A stretch of 64,000 nucleotides of DNA from Gemmataceae bacterium (GCA_022842245.1 JALHPZ010000035.1:1-64000); one strand, 5' to 3'; shown: positions 1 to 9,473, counted from the first letter of the stretch. Notes: generated by a model from the letters alone, not told the origin. Numbers and translations: made by a program.

Positions 1-109
1 ATGGAAGGTGTGAGAACCCCCACTCTGGCCGGACGTCGCCACTTTCGCCAGCCCAACTCCCTGACAGGTCAACAAGTTAAGGATTCACGCAACGGCATTC
101 AGCTGCGTC

Positions 110-157
110 CCCTTTTCTTGCCCCCTTTTCTTCCCGTCCCCTTTTCTTCCCCTGGCT
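110..157. repeat. Polypyrimidine direct repeats
   Basis: Three near-identical CCCCTTTTCTT units follow one another in an intergenic stretch downstream of the minus-strand gene that ends at 183. No hairpin is evident. The rest of positions 1-182 shows no convincing gene. Confidence 0.5.
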
Positions 158-182
158 CACGGCGGGTCCGTCCAAATCTTCG

Positions 183-953
183 CTATGGTTTCCCGGTCAG
201 AGCTTTTTGTTTGTTACTCGTCGTGTTGAGCGGAATCGTTTCCAGTAGGAATTCGCAATTCTTGACGATTTCCGGATTGCGGACCCGATGCCAATTCGCC
301 GCTTTCAACTCTATTGCCAGTCGCCGGATCGCGGTCAATTGTTCGACATCGGTCGGGTTCGCTTGGCGATAGTGCTTGGCGAGATAATCGTTGGCCGCTA
401 CAAGCATGTCTTCTCGGGTGCGAAACGACCAAATCACCGAGCCGAAAGCGTTGCCGTTGGGATAGGATCGGACGAGATCGACGCAGACGTCCATGAAGGC
501 GGGCACGAATTTGGCCGGGTATTCCGCGATGACTCTTTGGAAGGGAAAGTCGGTTGTTCCCATGTATCTCAATATGCTGCCTTGTAAATCGTCGGGGTCG
601 GGGTACGCCGTGCACCTTAGATCGGCCATAATGGCTAACGGATGAACGAAAGATTCGCGACGTTGAGTATACAGGAAATGGAGAGTGTCCTCGAGAGACT
701 TAAGGTCCGTAGGTTTTTGATTTTCAGTATATTCATATTCCACGCGCTCATATTTTGCACGGATTTTCATGTGCAAATCGTAGACGCGCACGATGAGGAT
801 ACGGTCGCTATAACGTGCATAATGTCTTAATATCGCGCTACTAAACAGATCGCCAGTTGCTAAATTAATAAACAGCGCCGTAGGCCGATGGATCGACGGC
901 ATCGGCATCGTCCCGGTGAAACTCAAAGTCGCGGCGACAAATATGCTAAACAT
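183..953 (-). CDS. Hypothetical protein, possibly exported
   Basis: A 256-residue protein I do not recognise. The N-terminus has a short hydrophobic stretch (about residues 2-14) that could be a weak signal peptide. The rest is a soluble alpha/beta-looking sequence with no catalytic motif I can name. The start is supported by AAGGAA about 7 nt upstream. It begins 9 nt after the stop of the surface-protein gene on the same strand, so the two are probably co-transcribed. Both are visibly AT-richer than the following 20 kb, which suggests an accessory or recently acquired unit. A partner role for the surface protein is inferred from position only. Confidence 0.7.
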   Translation of the reverse strand: MFSIFVAATLSFTGTMPMPSIHRPTALFINLATGDLFSSAILRHYARYSDRILIVRVYDLHMKIRAKYERVEYEYTENQKPTDLKSLEDTLHFLYTQRRESFVHPLAIMADLRCTAYPDPDDLQGSILRYMGTTDFPFQRVIAEYPAKFVPAFMDVCVDLVRSYPNGNAFGSVIWSFRTREDMLVAANDYLAKHYRQANPTDVEQLTAIRRLAIELKAANWHRVRNPEIVKNCEFLLETIPLNTTSNKQKALTGKP

Positions 954-962
954 GAGCGTTCC

Positions 963-3764
963 TTACGGCGGTAATTCGGGTGCTTCGGGTGGATCTTGTG
1001 CGACTTCGTTGGAATTCGCAACAGCAGATCGCTCCCAAGCCGTAGCATTCGCGTTTGGTACGCCGTGGATATTGGAATGCCATTTATACAAAGGTGAAGC
1101 GCGTGAGCCTTGCAGGTCTGGTGTCGGTGCCGGATTAAGACCCGCGGGCATAGGGAGATCGCTTATTTTTGCCCCGGGTGCGATAAGCGCACGCATGAAT
1201 TCATATGCTTTAAGCTTAATGAACATCCAATTGATTTGTGCTAGTTGGCCAAGAGTTGCCCTGAAGCCGGGTGCATCAAGGCTGTAGTACTTATCGCCAA
1301 TTTGCACTTCGTCTACAACACCCGTTATCTTGGCATCGTCGTTGCCGCGATCGCGATTATTCTGCATCGCTCTGCTAACCCGATCGACGCCTCCGGTGCG
1401 ATTTCTTTCGTATTCGAGTTCGACCTGACGAGAGGCGTCGAAAGCAACTCTTGGAATCTTGCTTATTCCCGCTGGCTTTAACGTAAACTCGAATTCGACT
1501 GGATTTGTGAGGTGACGATAACCGCCTCGTGCGAACGGAGTATTATCCATACCCATCTTCCGGTTCGGCGAATTGGCGACCAATGCCGCGTCATAAGCTC
1601 TTTCCGCAGCAGTGCTTTGTGCGTTGACGGTAAGTAGGTTGGTGTCGTTCGCGGCACCACCCTTGAATTGCGACAGCTCCGCCCAGATTGCCGTCGCCTT
1701 TACTTTATCGGTCGCACCACCATAACTCAACTCGATCGTGTAATCCCGAAGCGCGGTCGACGCGGCCCTCAGTTCCGCCCACACGGTGATGGAATCTTTG
1801 TAGGTGTTGTCGGCATTTCGGAAGTTTGCATCGTTGAACGTAATATGCGATCGTGCATATTCATTAGCCGGATCGAGCACATAGGTCAGCTTCGACTTCG
1901 ACTCGGTGAGATCGGGATTTGAACTGCTGTAGAAGGACCCGGCCGACGTGGATCCAGGTTGTGTGAATTTCAGCGTCATCTCGCCGATATTGCCTTCGAC
2001 CTTCGGTCGAATGATCACGAGTTTCATCGTGTCCACTTCGTCGACGCCGTCCTTGGGATCGTTTCGATCAGGAATTGGGTCTTTCGAGATTACCGGATCG
2101 AGGTCGTCACGAACGCGGTCGCTGTCGGTGTCGTTCCGATTCGCCACCGTGAAGGCACCGACGTTTAGCTCGTTCAGTTCACTCACCGACTTGGAACCGT
2201 TTTGACCATCGTAGATGTCCAACTGAAGCGCCGGAAGCTTCGCGCTCACGAACGAGTAGTTCGAGCCGTCCGGCACGATGACCTTGTAGCCGAAGATGCC
2301 GTCGTTGCGCTCGTAGCGCGGAGCGTAGCTAAAGTCGCCGTTCATGTCGAACTGCGTGAAGCGGCCGTACGCCGGGTGCGAGGCGATGAAGCGGAACTCC
2401 GACCCCGGCGCGTTCGCCTGGACGACATCGTCGCCGACGATGAACTCCGGTTGCGTCGGGCTCGTCGTCGGATTGAAGTCGTTCCCCTTCTTGATCCACA
2501 TCGTCACCGTGGCCGTGTTGCTCTTGGCGTCGGCGTTGTCGCGGACGAAGTACGTGAACGAGGTCTTGAACGGTTGGAAATTGGAATTCAGATAACTCTG
2601 CGGGTACATGTAGTAGAAGACACCGTTCGGATACATGACCACGCTGCCGACCGAGGGTTGCGCATCTACGAACGGGCGCAAGACATCCTTGGAACTGCCG
2701 GCCGGGGGCGAGGGCGGCGGATAGCCGGGAGGCGGGGGCGGGTAGCCGGGCGGCGGCGAGGTCGGCGTCGGGGGCACGTAGTCCTGCCAATCCCAGTCGA
2801 TGTCGTTCTCGAGGACGTTGCCGGCGAAGTAGCCGGGTCCGTGGCCGAAGCCGGTCGGCAGGTTCACGAAATTGTTATTCCCGTCGACGGCGAGGCCCCA
2901 CGCGTAGCCGTCGTTGAACGCAGCCGGCGCGTCGTTCACGGAATTCACCGTGATCGAGACCGTGACCATCGAACTCGACGCCACGCCGTCGGTGGCCTGG
3001 TACGTGAACGAATCCGGCCCGTGATAGTCCGGGAACGGCGTGTAGCGCAGCTTGCCGTCTTCCTCTTGTATCAATGTGCCGTGCGGGGTTTCGTAGTCCC
3101 AATCGCCCAGCATGAGTAGATCATTGTCGGGATCGTTATCGTTCGCCAAAACATCGATCAATACCGATTCGTCTTCGTTGACGACGACGCTTTCCGGAGA
3201 CGCGCTCGGCGGTGTATTCGAGGGCGGCGTTGATAAGGTATACTCCCGCATTGTTCGCTGCTCGACGACCATCTCCGACGTATTCGGATTGGATTGTCCC
3301 GAACCATTGACAGCCTGAAACGTGGAAGCAGACGTACCGTGATGAACGTCGGATGGATTGGATTCGCGAATTCGATTCTGTTCGACATCGAAACCGTACG
3401 GGATGCTGAACACGAGCGGAAGGTTTACTTGGTTCACCGAGTGGAATATGTCGGAGTCGTTCGACCGAAAAGAAATTCCTTCTTCGTTGAATCGTGCGTC
3501 CGAAGTATTTGATCGCTCGTGTCCAATCGGGGTAACAGCAACTCGAGGTTCAATCGTTTCGATTCCATCCGGAAGAACCTCCGAAGTTATCGCGGTTCTC
3601 GCTTGGACTTTAGCGGGAATCGTCGGCATGGCGAGATCGCCGGTGAGGGGCAGCAGGTCCGCGAGCGTGAGGGCCAGCGGGTCGCCGAGCAGGTTGCCGG
3701 CGGCGTTGCGGTTTTCCAGGTGGAGCAGGTCGAGCCAGCGTCGGCGAAGCGCCCGGTCGGGCAA
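963..3764 (-). CDS. Large extracellular Ig/cadherin-like surface protein
   Basis: About 933 residues as read from a TTG codon. The N-terminus (LRRRWLDLLHLENRNA, about residues 6-21) resembles the LEdR motif at the start of many planctomycete exported giant proteins. Around residues 190-275 is a cadherin-like/Ig-like repeat with the typical VNEDESVLIDVLANDNDPD opening and an SFTYQATDG strand. A second repeat follows to about 430, broken by a Pro-Gly-Tyr-rich loop, and a third ends near 520. An Asp-rich DTDSDRVRDDLDP segment near 555 could bind calcium. The C-terminal third is not recognised. The TTG start has no good ribosome site. A better ATG at 3807, preceded by GGAG, is out of frame by one base across a G9 tract. 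Likely cell-surface or adhesive; ligand unknown. Confidence 0.75.
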   Translation of the reverse strand: MPDRALRRRWLDLLHLENRNAAGNLLGDPLALTLADLLPLTGDLAMPTIPAKVQARTAITSEVLPDGIETIEPRVAVTPIGHERSNTSDARFNEEGISFRSNDSDIFHSVNQVNLPLVFSIPYGFDVEQNRIRESNPSDVHHGTSASTFQAVNGSGQSNPNTSEMVVEQRTMREYTLSTPPSNTPPSASPESVVVNEDESVLIDVLANDNDPDNDLLMLGDWDYETPHGTLIQEEDGKLRYTPFPDYHGPDSFTYQATDGVASSSMVTVSITVNSVNDAPAAFNDGYAWGLAVDGNNNFVNLPTGFGHGPGYFAGNVLENDIDWDWQDYVPPTPTSPPPGYPPPPPGYPPPSPPAGSSKDVLRPFVDAQPSVGSVVMYPNGVFYYMYPQSYLNSNFQPFKTSFTYFVRDNADAKSNTATVTMWIKKGNDFNPTTSPTQPEFIVGDDVVQANAPGSEFRFIASHPAYGRFTQFDMNGDFSYAPRYERNDGIFGYKVIVPDGSNYSFVSAKLPALQLDIYDGQNGSKSVSELNELNVGAFTVANRNDTDSDRVRDDLDPVISKDPIPDRNDPKDGVDEVDTMKLVIIRPKVEGNIGEMTLKFTQPGSTSAGSFYSSSNPDLTESKSKLTYVLDPANEYARSHITFNDANFRNADNTYKDSITVWAELRAASTALRDYTIELSYGGATDKVKATAIWAELSQFKGGAANDTNLLTVNAQSTAAERAYDAALVANSPNRKMGMDNTPFARGGYRHLTNPVEFEFTLKPAGISKIPRVAFDASRQVELEYERNRTGGVDRVSRAMQNNRDRGNDDAKITGVVDEVQIGDKYYSLDAPGFRATLGQLAQINWMFIKLKAYEFMRALIAPGAKISDLPMPAGLNPAPTPDLQGSRASPLYKWHSNIHGVPNANATAWERSAVANSNEVAQDPPEAPELPP

Positions 3765-3784
3765 ATCACGGCAGGTTCCGGAAC

Positions 3785-3793
3785 GGGGGGGGG
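3785..3793. repeat. G9 homopolymer at the 5' end of the surface-protein gene
   Basis: Nine consecutive G on the plus strand (C9 in the coding direction). It lies between an ATG with a good ribosome site (ATG at 3807, GGAG 7 nt before it) and the long reading frame. Read with nine C, the ATG frame stops after 13 codons. With eight C it would run into the surface-protein frame and supply its missing start. Confidence 0.75.
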
Positions 3794-4031
3794 TATTTGC
3801 CGGTCATGCCGAATCTCCGGGACGGGTTCGGGTCGACGCCACACTTTCCAACGGGGATTGGAACCGCCCGTTGGCCCCCGGTCAAGCGGATTCGGGGAAA
3901 GTCATGGGATATCCGCCGTGCGGCTCGTTGATTCAATCCGCGAGGGAAATCGGCGCGGTGGTCGATAATCGCCGCAACTCCTTGCCGGGCCATCATCAAT
4001 CGAAAATTCACAAAGTGGGTCCGGAAAACGT
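3794..4031. other. Intergenic region upstream of the surface protein
   Basis: About 240 bases between the surface-protein 5' end and the lepB terminator hairpin. It holds the candidate ATG at 3807 and its GGAG site. I see no further gene and no clear promoter boxes; upstream of position 3850 it becomes AT-richer, which fits a promoter region for the minus-strand pair. Confidence 0.4.
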
Positions 4032-4075
4032 GAGTGGGTCCGCCGGGGGGTGGCGCGGGGGCGGCGGACCCACTC
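4032..4075 (-). terminator. Hairpin terminator of lepB
   Basis: A perfect 14-bp inverted repeat (GAGTGGGTCCGCCG and its complement) with a 16-nt G-rich loop. It starts 7 nt beyond the lepB stop and is followed on the minus strand by ACGTTTTCC. It looks like an intrinsic terminator with a short T tract. Confidence 0.6.
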
Positions 4076-4082
4076 CGGGCCG

Positions 4083-5588
4083 TCAGCGCACCCAGCGGAG
4101 GCGGTCCCAGTCGACGGTCTGATAGGTCTTCGCGCCGCCGTTCACCGTCACGCGGCCGGCCTTCAGAGGCTGATGGATCAGGAACGGCTTGCCGATGAAG
4201 TCCCGCTCCGGCACGCCGGGGATCGCCCACGCGCGGCTGTCCTGCGAGTTGGCGCTGTTGTCGCCGCAGGCGAAATACTCGTCCGCCGCCAACTGGTACG
4301 GCGCCTTCGTGCCGTGGGATCCGTCGGCGCGGTAGTGGACGTCGCGGGCGAGCTTGACGTTGTGCAGCACGACGGCGGCACCGCGGACGCCCATCTGCAC
4401 CGGCCGGCTGACGCCGCCGCGGCGCGGGTACAGTTCCGGCTCGGCGGGCAGGTCCATGGGCGGGAAGGGGGAGACGCCGTCGATCGCGAGGTGCACGCGC
4501 CGGTCGACGAAGGCGAACTCGAGCCGGTAGGTCCTGCCGGGGGCGAGGGCGAAGCCGGCCTGGAGCGCGGGGGGGTCGGCGTTGACGCCGAGTCGGAGGC
4601 CGTCGGCGCCGCCGATTGGGAACTCGGCGCGGACGGTGTCGAGGCCGTCGGAGAGCCGCAGCGCGAAGCTGCCGGTTCCGGCCGTCACGTCGAGATCGCA
4701 GGCGAAGAGGAAGTCGTGGACGGGCACGCGCTTCTCGCGGTGGGGCGGTCCGTTGTAGGCGAGCCAGTCGTCGAGGGGCATCTCCTGGCGGCGGTCGAGG
4801 TTCCAGTGGACGTAGGTGAGTCCGAGGGCGGGGCGGTCGCCGGTGGCATCGAGGTGGAGGGCGGCGTCGCGCAGGACGGTTTCGTCGGCGGGCTTGGCGG
4901 TGCCGTCGAGGGGTCCGACGTGCCACCGGGAGCGCCAGGTGTCGGGGGGGGCGTAGGCGAGGTCGAAGACGGGGATGCGCATCTCGCGGACTTGGGCGAA
5001 GGTCTTGCGCTGGAGGACGCCATCGGCGAAGACGTCGCCGCCGACGAGCTGGATCGCCTCGCCGGGCAGGCCGACCATGCGCTTGACGTAGGGCTTGCTG
5101 AGGTCGACGGGGCAGCGGAAGACGGCGACTTCCCAGCGTCGCGGGGAGCGGGCGTTGAAGACGTTCTTGTCGACGAGGAGGCGGTCGCCGGGGATCTCCC
5201 AGGTGGCGTCGAGGTCGATGCCGCGCTGGCCGCAGTTCGGGCAGCAGGCGTCCGGGGTGCGGTCGCCGTTGCTCGGCTCGCCGACGATCACCGGGTGGCT
5301 GCAGCGGGGGCAGGCGGTCTCGCGGTGGTTGCCGACGAGCGCGGGCGCCATGCTGCCGGTGGGCACGCCGAACGGCTCAACGAGCATGGTGCGGACGAAG
5401 AGGAACGCGCAGACGAATAGCACCGCGGCGGAGGCGACGCGGCGCACGGCGGTGCCGGGCGATTCGAGGCGCGGCGGCGGCACGGGAACTGGCGGTTCGG
5501 ATGGCGGCACGGGTCGATCCGGGGGCACGGCGGCGTGCCCCCATGCTACGCGATCGGATTCCGAAGGGCGAGCCGAACCCGGCGTCAC
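4083..5588 (-). CDS. lepB: Signal peptidase I with large insertion
   Basis: Signal peptidase I, the membrane serine protease that removes signal peptides after export. The order seen is a Pro-rich cytoplasmic N-terminus (1-45), one membrane segment (about 50-68), box B with catalytic Ser79 (PTGSM), and box D with general base Lys169 (PYVKRMVGLPGE). Box E, GDNSANSQDSRAW, is at about 442-454. At 501 residues it is roughly twice a compact LepB. A four-cysteine zinc-ribbon-like insert (Cys93/96 and Cys115 or 116/119) follows the Ser box. About 200 residues between boxes D and E include a stretch that reads like a LamG/concanavalin-type beta sandwich. The GTG start overlaps the stop of the upstream vWA gene (GTGA), so translation is probably coupled to the Tad-like unit. 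Confidence 0.93.
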   Translation of the reverse strand: MTPGSARPSESDRVAWGHAAVPPDRPVPPSEPPVPVPPPRLESPGTAVRRVASAAVLFVCAFLFVRTMLVEPFGVPTGSMAPALVGNHRETACPRCSHPVIVGEPSNGDRTPDACCPNCGQRGIDLDATWEIPGDRLLVDKNVFNARSPRRWEVAVFRCPVDLSKPYVKRMVGLPGEAIQLVGGDVFADGVLQRKTFAQVREMRIPVFDLAYAPPDTWRSRWHVGPLDGTAKPADETVLRDAALHLDATGDRPALGLTYVHWNLDRRQEMPLDDWLAYNGPPHREKRVPVHDFLFACDLDVTAGTGSFALRLSDGLDTVRAEFPIGGADGLRLGVNADPPALQAGFALAPGRTYRLEFAFVDRRVHLAIDGVSPFPPMDLPAEPELYPRRGGVSRPVQMGVRGAAVVLHNVKLARDVHYRADGSHGTKAPYQLAADEYFACGDNSANSQDSRAWAIPGVPERDFIGKPFLIHQPLKAGRVTVNGGAKTYQTVDWDRLRWVR

Positions 5589-8500
5589 TCGATCAGCGTC
5601 ACCTGCACGCCGCTCTGGAGGATGCGCTCGAAGCTGGTGCGCAGCGCATCGACGCGTTCGTCGGCGGTTCCGATGATGGTCTGGTACGCGGGCAACGGCG
5701 TGGAGGCGCTTTCGCTGGACTTACCGCGATAGGCGACGTCCTGGAGGAAGTTGATCGCCATCGTTTTGAGGGTGCTGTTCGTGCTGAACAGGTCGCCGAA
5801 GGCGATCGGGTAGACGCGGGCGTCGGAGTTTTCGAGGCTGTAACCGTTGGCCGACGTCGACGCGACGATCTGATCGACGATAGCCAAGGCCTTGTTGATG
5901 GAGTTGGCGTCGCCGTTCGATCCGCTGCCGGTGGTGGTGGTGCTGGTGTAGTAGGAGTTCGGTCCGGCCGGCGTGAAGGAGTAGTTGCGCCAGGTATTGG
6001 GCACGCCGTCGGTTTCGAAGATGACGATCTTGGTGGCTCCGCGGCGTCCGGTACCGTTGATGGCGCTGGCGCTGCTGAGGAGGTTGTAGGCGAGGGCGAA
6101 GCCGGCGACGGGGTCGGTACCGCCGTTGCCGTTGGGCAGGTCGCCGACGAGGTCGTTGTCGAAGTTGCTGTTGTAAGGTCGGAGTTCGGCGTTCAGCCCC
6201 GCGCCGCCGGCCTTGATCCCCGCGAGCAGGCTCTTGGGGTAGTAGAGGGCGTTCTTGAGGTTGTCCCAGTCCTGTCCCATTTCGGCGCGGGTGGTGGTGT
6301 AGTAGTTGCCGGCGAAATAGGCGGAGCCGACCTGGTCGTTCGGGTGGTTGTTGCGGATGTCGTCGAGGGCGGAGCGGACACCGGCCTTGAGCTGCCAGGT
6401 CTGCGCCTCGGCGACGGTGCCGGGGTTCCAGTTCCGGTAGCCGCTCGAGCCGTTGCGGCCGTTGATGAACATGAGCATGGTCACGGGGCCGAACCAGAAG
6501 TGCAGCCGCGGGCGCGCCGGCACGTCGGTGTAGTTCATGTAGGGCTTCACGACGGTCTTGGTGACCGAATCGGTGTAGGTGAGGTTAGCGGTGGCGCCGA
6601 TGGAGACGTTGGTGCCGCCCCACTGGGTGGTTTCGGTGCCGGCGAGCGTGTAACGCGGATCGTAAGTGCTTTCGTTGGCCGTGTAGCCGAGGACGAAGTC
6701 GATGTACTCGCGCCAGAATCGCTGGTCGAGGGCCGCCTCGTTAGTGCCGGGGGAGCCGGCGCTATCGACGTGGTCGGGGATGGAGCTGTAGAACTTGATG
6801 CGGCCGGCGCGGAGGTTGGGCGGGAAGACCTGCGGACCGGATTTGATCCAGGCGAGGACGGCGCGGTAGTTGATGCGGAAGTTCCGCGTGCTGCCGCTGT
6901 AGATGGAGGCGCGGAGCGTGTGGCCGGTGGTGGTGTTCAGCAGCGTCTGGTTGATGTTCTGCGTGCTGGAGACGTTGGGGTCGTTGTCGGCTTCCGGGTG
7001 GAAATACTTGTAGGTGCCCGAGTTGTTGCTGGTGCTGACGGCCGAGCGCGTGTCGCCGTTGGGCGTGCCGGTGTCGGCGCTGTTGCCCATGAGGAAGAAG
7101 CGGCGGCGCCAGTCGCAGATCCAGTTGCCGTTGGTGTCCTTGACGCCGCTGGCATCGGGCAGGTCGGGCCGCACGCCGGTGCCGAGCGGCGTGGTGCCGT
7201 TGGGGTTGCCCCAGCGTGGGTCGGGCGGCCAGATGAAGAAGGTCTTGCCGTAATAGCCCGGCCCCATGCTGTAGCCGTGGAAGCGGCCGTTGGTGGGAAA
7301 GGTCGGCACCGGATCGAGGGCCTTGGCGCTCACGGTGGCGCGGAAGGTGCCCGGCGTCGCGGCGCCGGACGTGGCGTTGTACGCGGTCAGGTCGACGTCG
7401 TAGCCGCCGAATTCCCAAGCGGAATCGATGAAGTTCGTCCAGGAGGAGCCGCCTTCGCGTTTGGTCGGGGTCCCGTCGCTAAGTGGAACTCGCGCGTCGG
7501 AAATCGTGAGACCGGAAATCGGACGGGACGAGGTCGGCACCGTCCGCAGCGTGCTGGTGGACAGGCTCGGCAGCGTGGTCACGCTGGTCGGGAAGAGCAA
7601 CTCCCAAGCGGTCCGGGCCGCACCGGTCGCCGTGGTCGGGTTCCAGTCGACGTTCGTGCGGACGACGGCACCGGCCTTGCGGGGCATCCGGTCGCCGACG
7701 TATTTGATCGTGCTGTCCTCTTGCGTCGCGAAGTTGTCCGGTGCCGGCGTGGGGCCGTTCGTGTTGCTGGTGTCGAAGGCGTTGTAGCCGGCCCAGCCGG
7801 TCGGCGGGGTCATGCGGCCGAACTCGCCGTTGCCGGTCAACGGCGTCATCCCCGGCGGGTTCCAGCGATGGAACGCGTTGCGGAGGTTGGCGGAATTCGT
7901 CACGGTCGGCACGGTGGTCGTCGGGTTGCCCAGGTTGCTGGGATCGAACACGAAATTCCGCACCATCGCCGGCCCGACCGCCGTGTCCACGGACAGGTTC
8001 GAGACCGTATTCACCTCATTCGAACCCATGATGAAGTTCGTCGTGCGGTAGAACGCGTTGGGCATCGTCGTGGTGGGATAGCGCTGGTAGTGGCCGAAGC
8101 GCGGATAGTTGGCGTCGGGACTGAGCAGACCCTGCGTCACGCCGGCGCCCGCTTCGGGCCAGGAGAAAGTGCTGGAAAACCGCATCGAGCCGGACATGTC
8201 CAGCACCAGCGCGATGTCGCGGGGGCGGTGGGCGGCGACGGCGCGGGCACTGGTCGGCAGCGAGTTGATGCCGAAGATACGCGAAAAATAGGACGGCTGG
8301 TTGGCCGCAACGTTCACGACCACTGAGGTCCACGCCTTCCCCGACGGCTTCGTGCCCGGGAACGACGGCCGAAACACTTGCGCATCGACGTCGTAATCGT
8401 ACACGCCGACCTGGACTGTGCCCGCAGTCAGCGTGTTCCGGTTCAGGTTGCTGTTGGAAGCCACGGAAGCGAGCGCGTTCGCCAACGCCTGTTCGCGCTG

Positions 8501-8725
8501 GTTGTCGTAGTTGTCGGAGAGGGTGCCGATCGGCACGCGGTTGTCGAGCGTCCGCGCGCCGGTGAGGGCGGCGGTGTCGGCTGCGTTCTGCGCCGCGGCG
8601 CGGGCCAGGATGATCATTCCCAAGTCGATCGCCAGCGCGACGAACGCGAACATGACGGTCACGCCGACCGCCATCATGGGAACAATGGTCCCGCGACGGC
8701 GGGAACTCGAGATCGCGATACGCAT
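5585..8725 (-). CDS. TadG-like pilus-assembly protein with von Willebrand A domain
   Basis: About 1046 residues. The N-terminus (RRRGTIVPMMAVG, then a membrane segment at about 14-40, then AAQNAADTAAL) is the TadE/TadG-type prepilin-like anchor. A von Willebrand A domain begins near 170 with the metal-site motif DMSGS (176-180). Its later strand (IVIFETDGVPN) is near residue 900, so about 700 residues of mostly Ser/Thr/Asn/Gly-rich sequence are inserted within the domain. The start chosen is the ATG at 8725, preceded by GAAAGGGA; an upstream start would add 20 unsupported residues. It is the third gene of a TadE-TadE-vWA-LepB unit. The likely role is a surface or pilus-associated adhesion or scaffold protein. 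No TadA/B/C, RcpC or Flp gene is nearby. Confidence 0.85.
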   Translation of the reverse strand: MRIAISSSRRRGTIVPMMAVGVTVMFAFVALAIDLGMIILARAAAQNAADTAALTGARTLDNRVPIGTLSDNYDNQREQALANALASVASNSNLNRNTLTAGTVQVGVYDYDVDAQVFRPSFPGTKPSGKAWTSVVVNVAANQPSYFSRIFGINSLPTSARAVAAHRPRDIALVLDMSGSMRFSSTFSWPEAGAGVTQGLLSPDANYPRFGHYQRYPTTTMPNAFYRTTNFIMGSNEVNTVSNLSVDTAVGPAMVRNFVFDPSNLGNPTTTVPTVTNSANLRNAFHRWNPPGMTPLTGNGEFGRMTPPTGWAGYNAFDTSNTNGPTPAPDNFATQEDSTIKYVGDRMPRKAGAVVRTNVDWNPTTATGAARTAWELLFPTSVTTLPSLSTSTLRTVPTSSRPISGLTISDARVPLSDGTPTKREGGSSWTNFIDSAWEFGGYDVDLTAYNATSGAATPGTFRATVSAKALDPVPTFPTNGRFHGYSMGPGYYGKTFFIWPPDPRWGNPNGTTPLGTGVRPDLPDASGVKDTNGNWICDWRRRFFLMGNSADTGTPNGDTRSAVSTSNNSGTYKYFHPEADNDPNVSSTQNINQTLLNTTTGHTLRASIYSGSTRNFRINYRAVLAWIKSGPQVFPPNLRAGRIKFYSSIPDHVDSAGSPGTNEAALDQRFWREYIDFVLGYTANESTYDPRYTLAGTETTQWGGTNVSIGATANLTYTDSVTKTVVKPYMNYTDVPARPRLHFWFGPVTMLMFINGRNGSSGYRNWNPGTVAEAQTWQLKAGVRSALDDIRNNHPNDQVGSAYFAGNYYTTTRAEMGQDWDNLKNALYYPKSLLAGIKAGGAGLNAELRPYNSNFDNDLVGDLPNGNGGTDPVAGFALAYNLLSSASAINGTGRRGATKIVIFETDGVPNTWRNYSFTPAGPNSYYTSTTTTGSGSNGDANSINKALAIVDQIVASTSANGYSLENSDARVYPIAFGDLFSTNSTLKTMAINFLQDVAYRGKSSESASTPLPAYQTIIGTADERVDALRTSFERILQSGVQVTLIE

Positions 8726-8827
8726 GGACGGTCCCTTTCCCGAAAGCGGGCGCCAGGGGGGAGGCGCGTCGCCGGGTGAATCCAATCAGGGACGGGAACC
8801 GCCGGGGGAGGCGGTATCAAACCAGTT

Positions 8828-8937
8828 CGGAATGCGGAATTCGGAACGGGGAATTCCGAAACGCACACCTCAAGTCGCGGTGAAGTCGGATCGCGGCGCG
8901 TGTTCCATTCCGCATTCCGAAATCCGAATTCCGCATT
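8828..8937. repeat. GGAATGCGGAATTCGG-type inverted repeat
   Basis: Two arms built from AATGCGGAATTCGG and its complement, plus extra truncated copies, lie between the vWA and TadE genes. The 14-nt core is perfect. The arms are about 80 nt apart, so the structure would be long-range. It looks like a dispersed intergenic repeat inside the operon. Confidence 0.55.
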
Positions 8938-8941
8938 TCCG

Positions 8942-9457
8942 CTAACCTTCGCTGCCCATCGTGACGACGACGTTGATCGGGATGACCGCGCCCATCATCA
9001 GGAAGTTCGGCAGGATCGTGCCGTAGTTGCCCTGGATCCGCACGGCGATCCGTTCGCCGAACTGGGCGGCGTTCCAGGCGCCGGTCTTCGCCACGATGGT
9101 CGGCACCGGCTGGTTGAGGTAGTAGGAGTCGCAGGCGAACACCGAGACGGCGTAGCCGTCGATCATGTTGTTCATGCCGCCCATCCGTTGCGTGACATAG
9201 CTTCGGATGGACGGGTAGGTGGTGACGCCGTCGCTGTAGTTGGCGGTCGCGAAGCTCGCGCCCTTGCCGAGGTTGACGACGGCGTAGCGCGCGCCGTCGC
9301 GCGCCGCGTTGGTCGTCACCTGAATGGCCATCAGGTAGCGGCAGTATTCGAAGATGCCGAAGAGGAACATCAGAAACACGCTGAGGACGACGGCCACCTC
9401 GACGGTGGTCGCCCCGCTGCGTCGTCCCGATCGGCCCCGCGGTCCGCGTGCGATCAT
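8942..9457 (-). CDS. TadE-like pseudopilin
   Basis: 171 residues. The sequence GATTVEVAVVLSVFLMFLFG at about 15-34 is the TadE signature: a basic N-terminus, a Glu near the start of the hydrophobic helix, then an extracellular domain. VTTNAARDGARYA follows the helix, as in other family members. TadE proteins are minor pseudopilins of the tight-adherence system, cleaved by a prepilin peptidase. The ATG has GGAGAG 7 nt upstream. It starts 16 nt after the stop of the other TadE gene, so the two are co-transcribed. Confidence 0.88.
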   Translation of the reverse strand: MIARGPRGRSGRRSGATTVEVAVVLSVFLMFLFGIFEYCRYLMAIQVTTNAARDGARYAVVNLGKGASFATANYSDGVTTYPSIRSYVTQRMGGMNNMIDGYAVSVFACDSYYLNQPVPTIVAKTGAWNAAQFGERIAVRIQGNYGTILPNFLMMGAVIPINVVVTMGSEG

Positions 9458-9473
9458 GATTGGCTCTCCGGTA

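Noticed and set aside
1-372. Plus-strand frame at the window start
   Set aside because: It runs through polypyrimidine repeats and antisense to the hypothetical gene at 183.
3766-4926. Long Arg/Pro-rich minus-strand frame
   Set aside because: It overlaps lepB in another frame and has the composition typical of out-of-frame GC-rich DNA; LepB motifs are intact.
5501-8326. 941-codon plus-strand frame
   Set aside because: Antisense shadow of the vWA gene, rich in Val/Gly/Ala/Asp with no motif.
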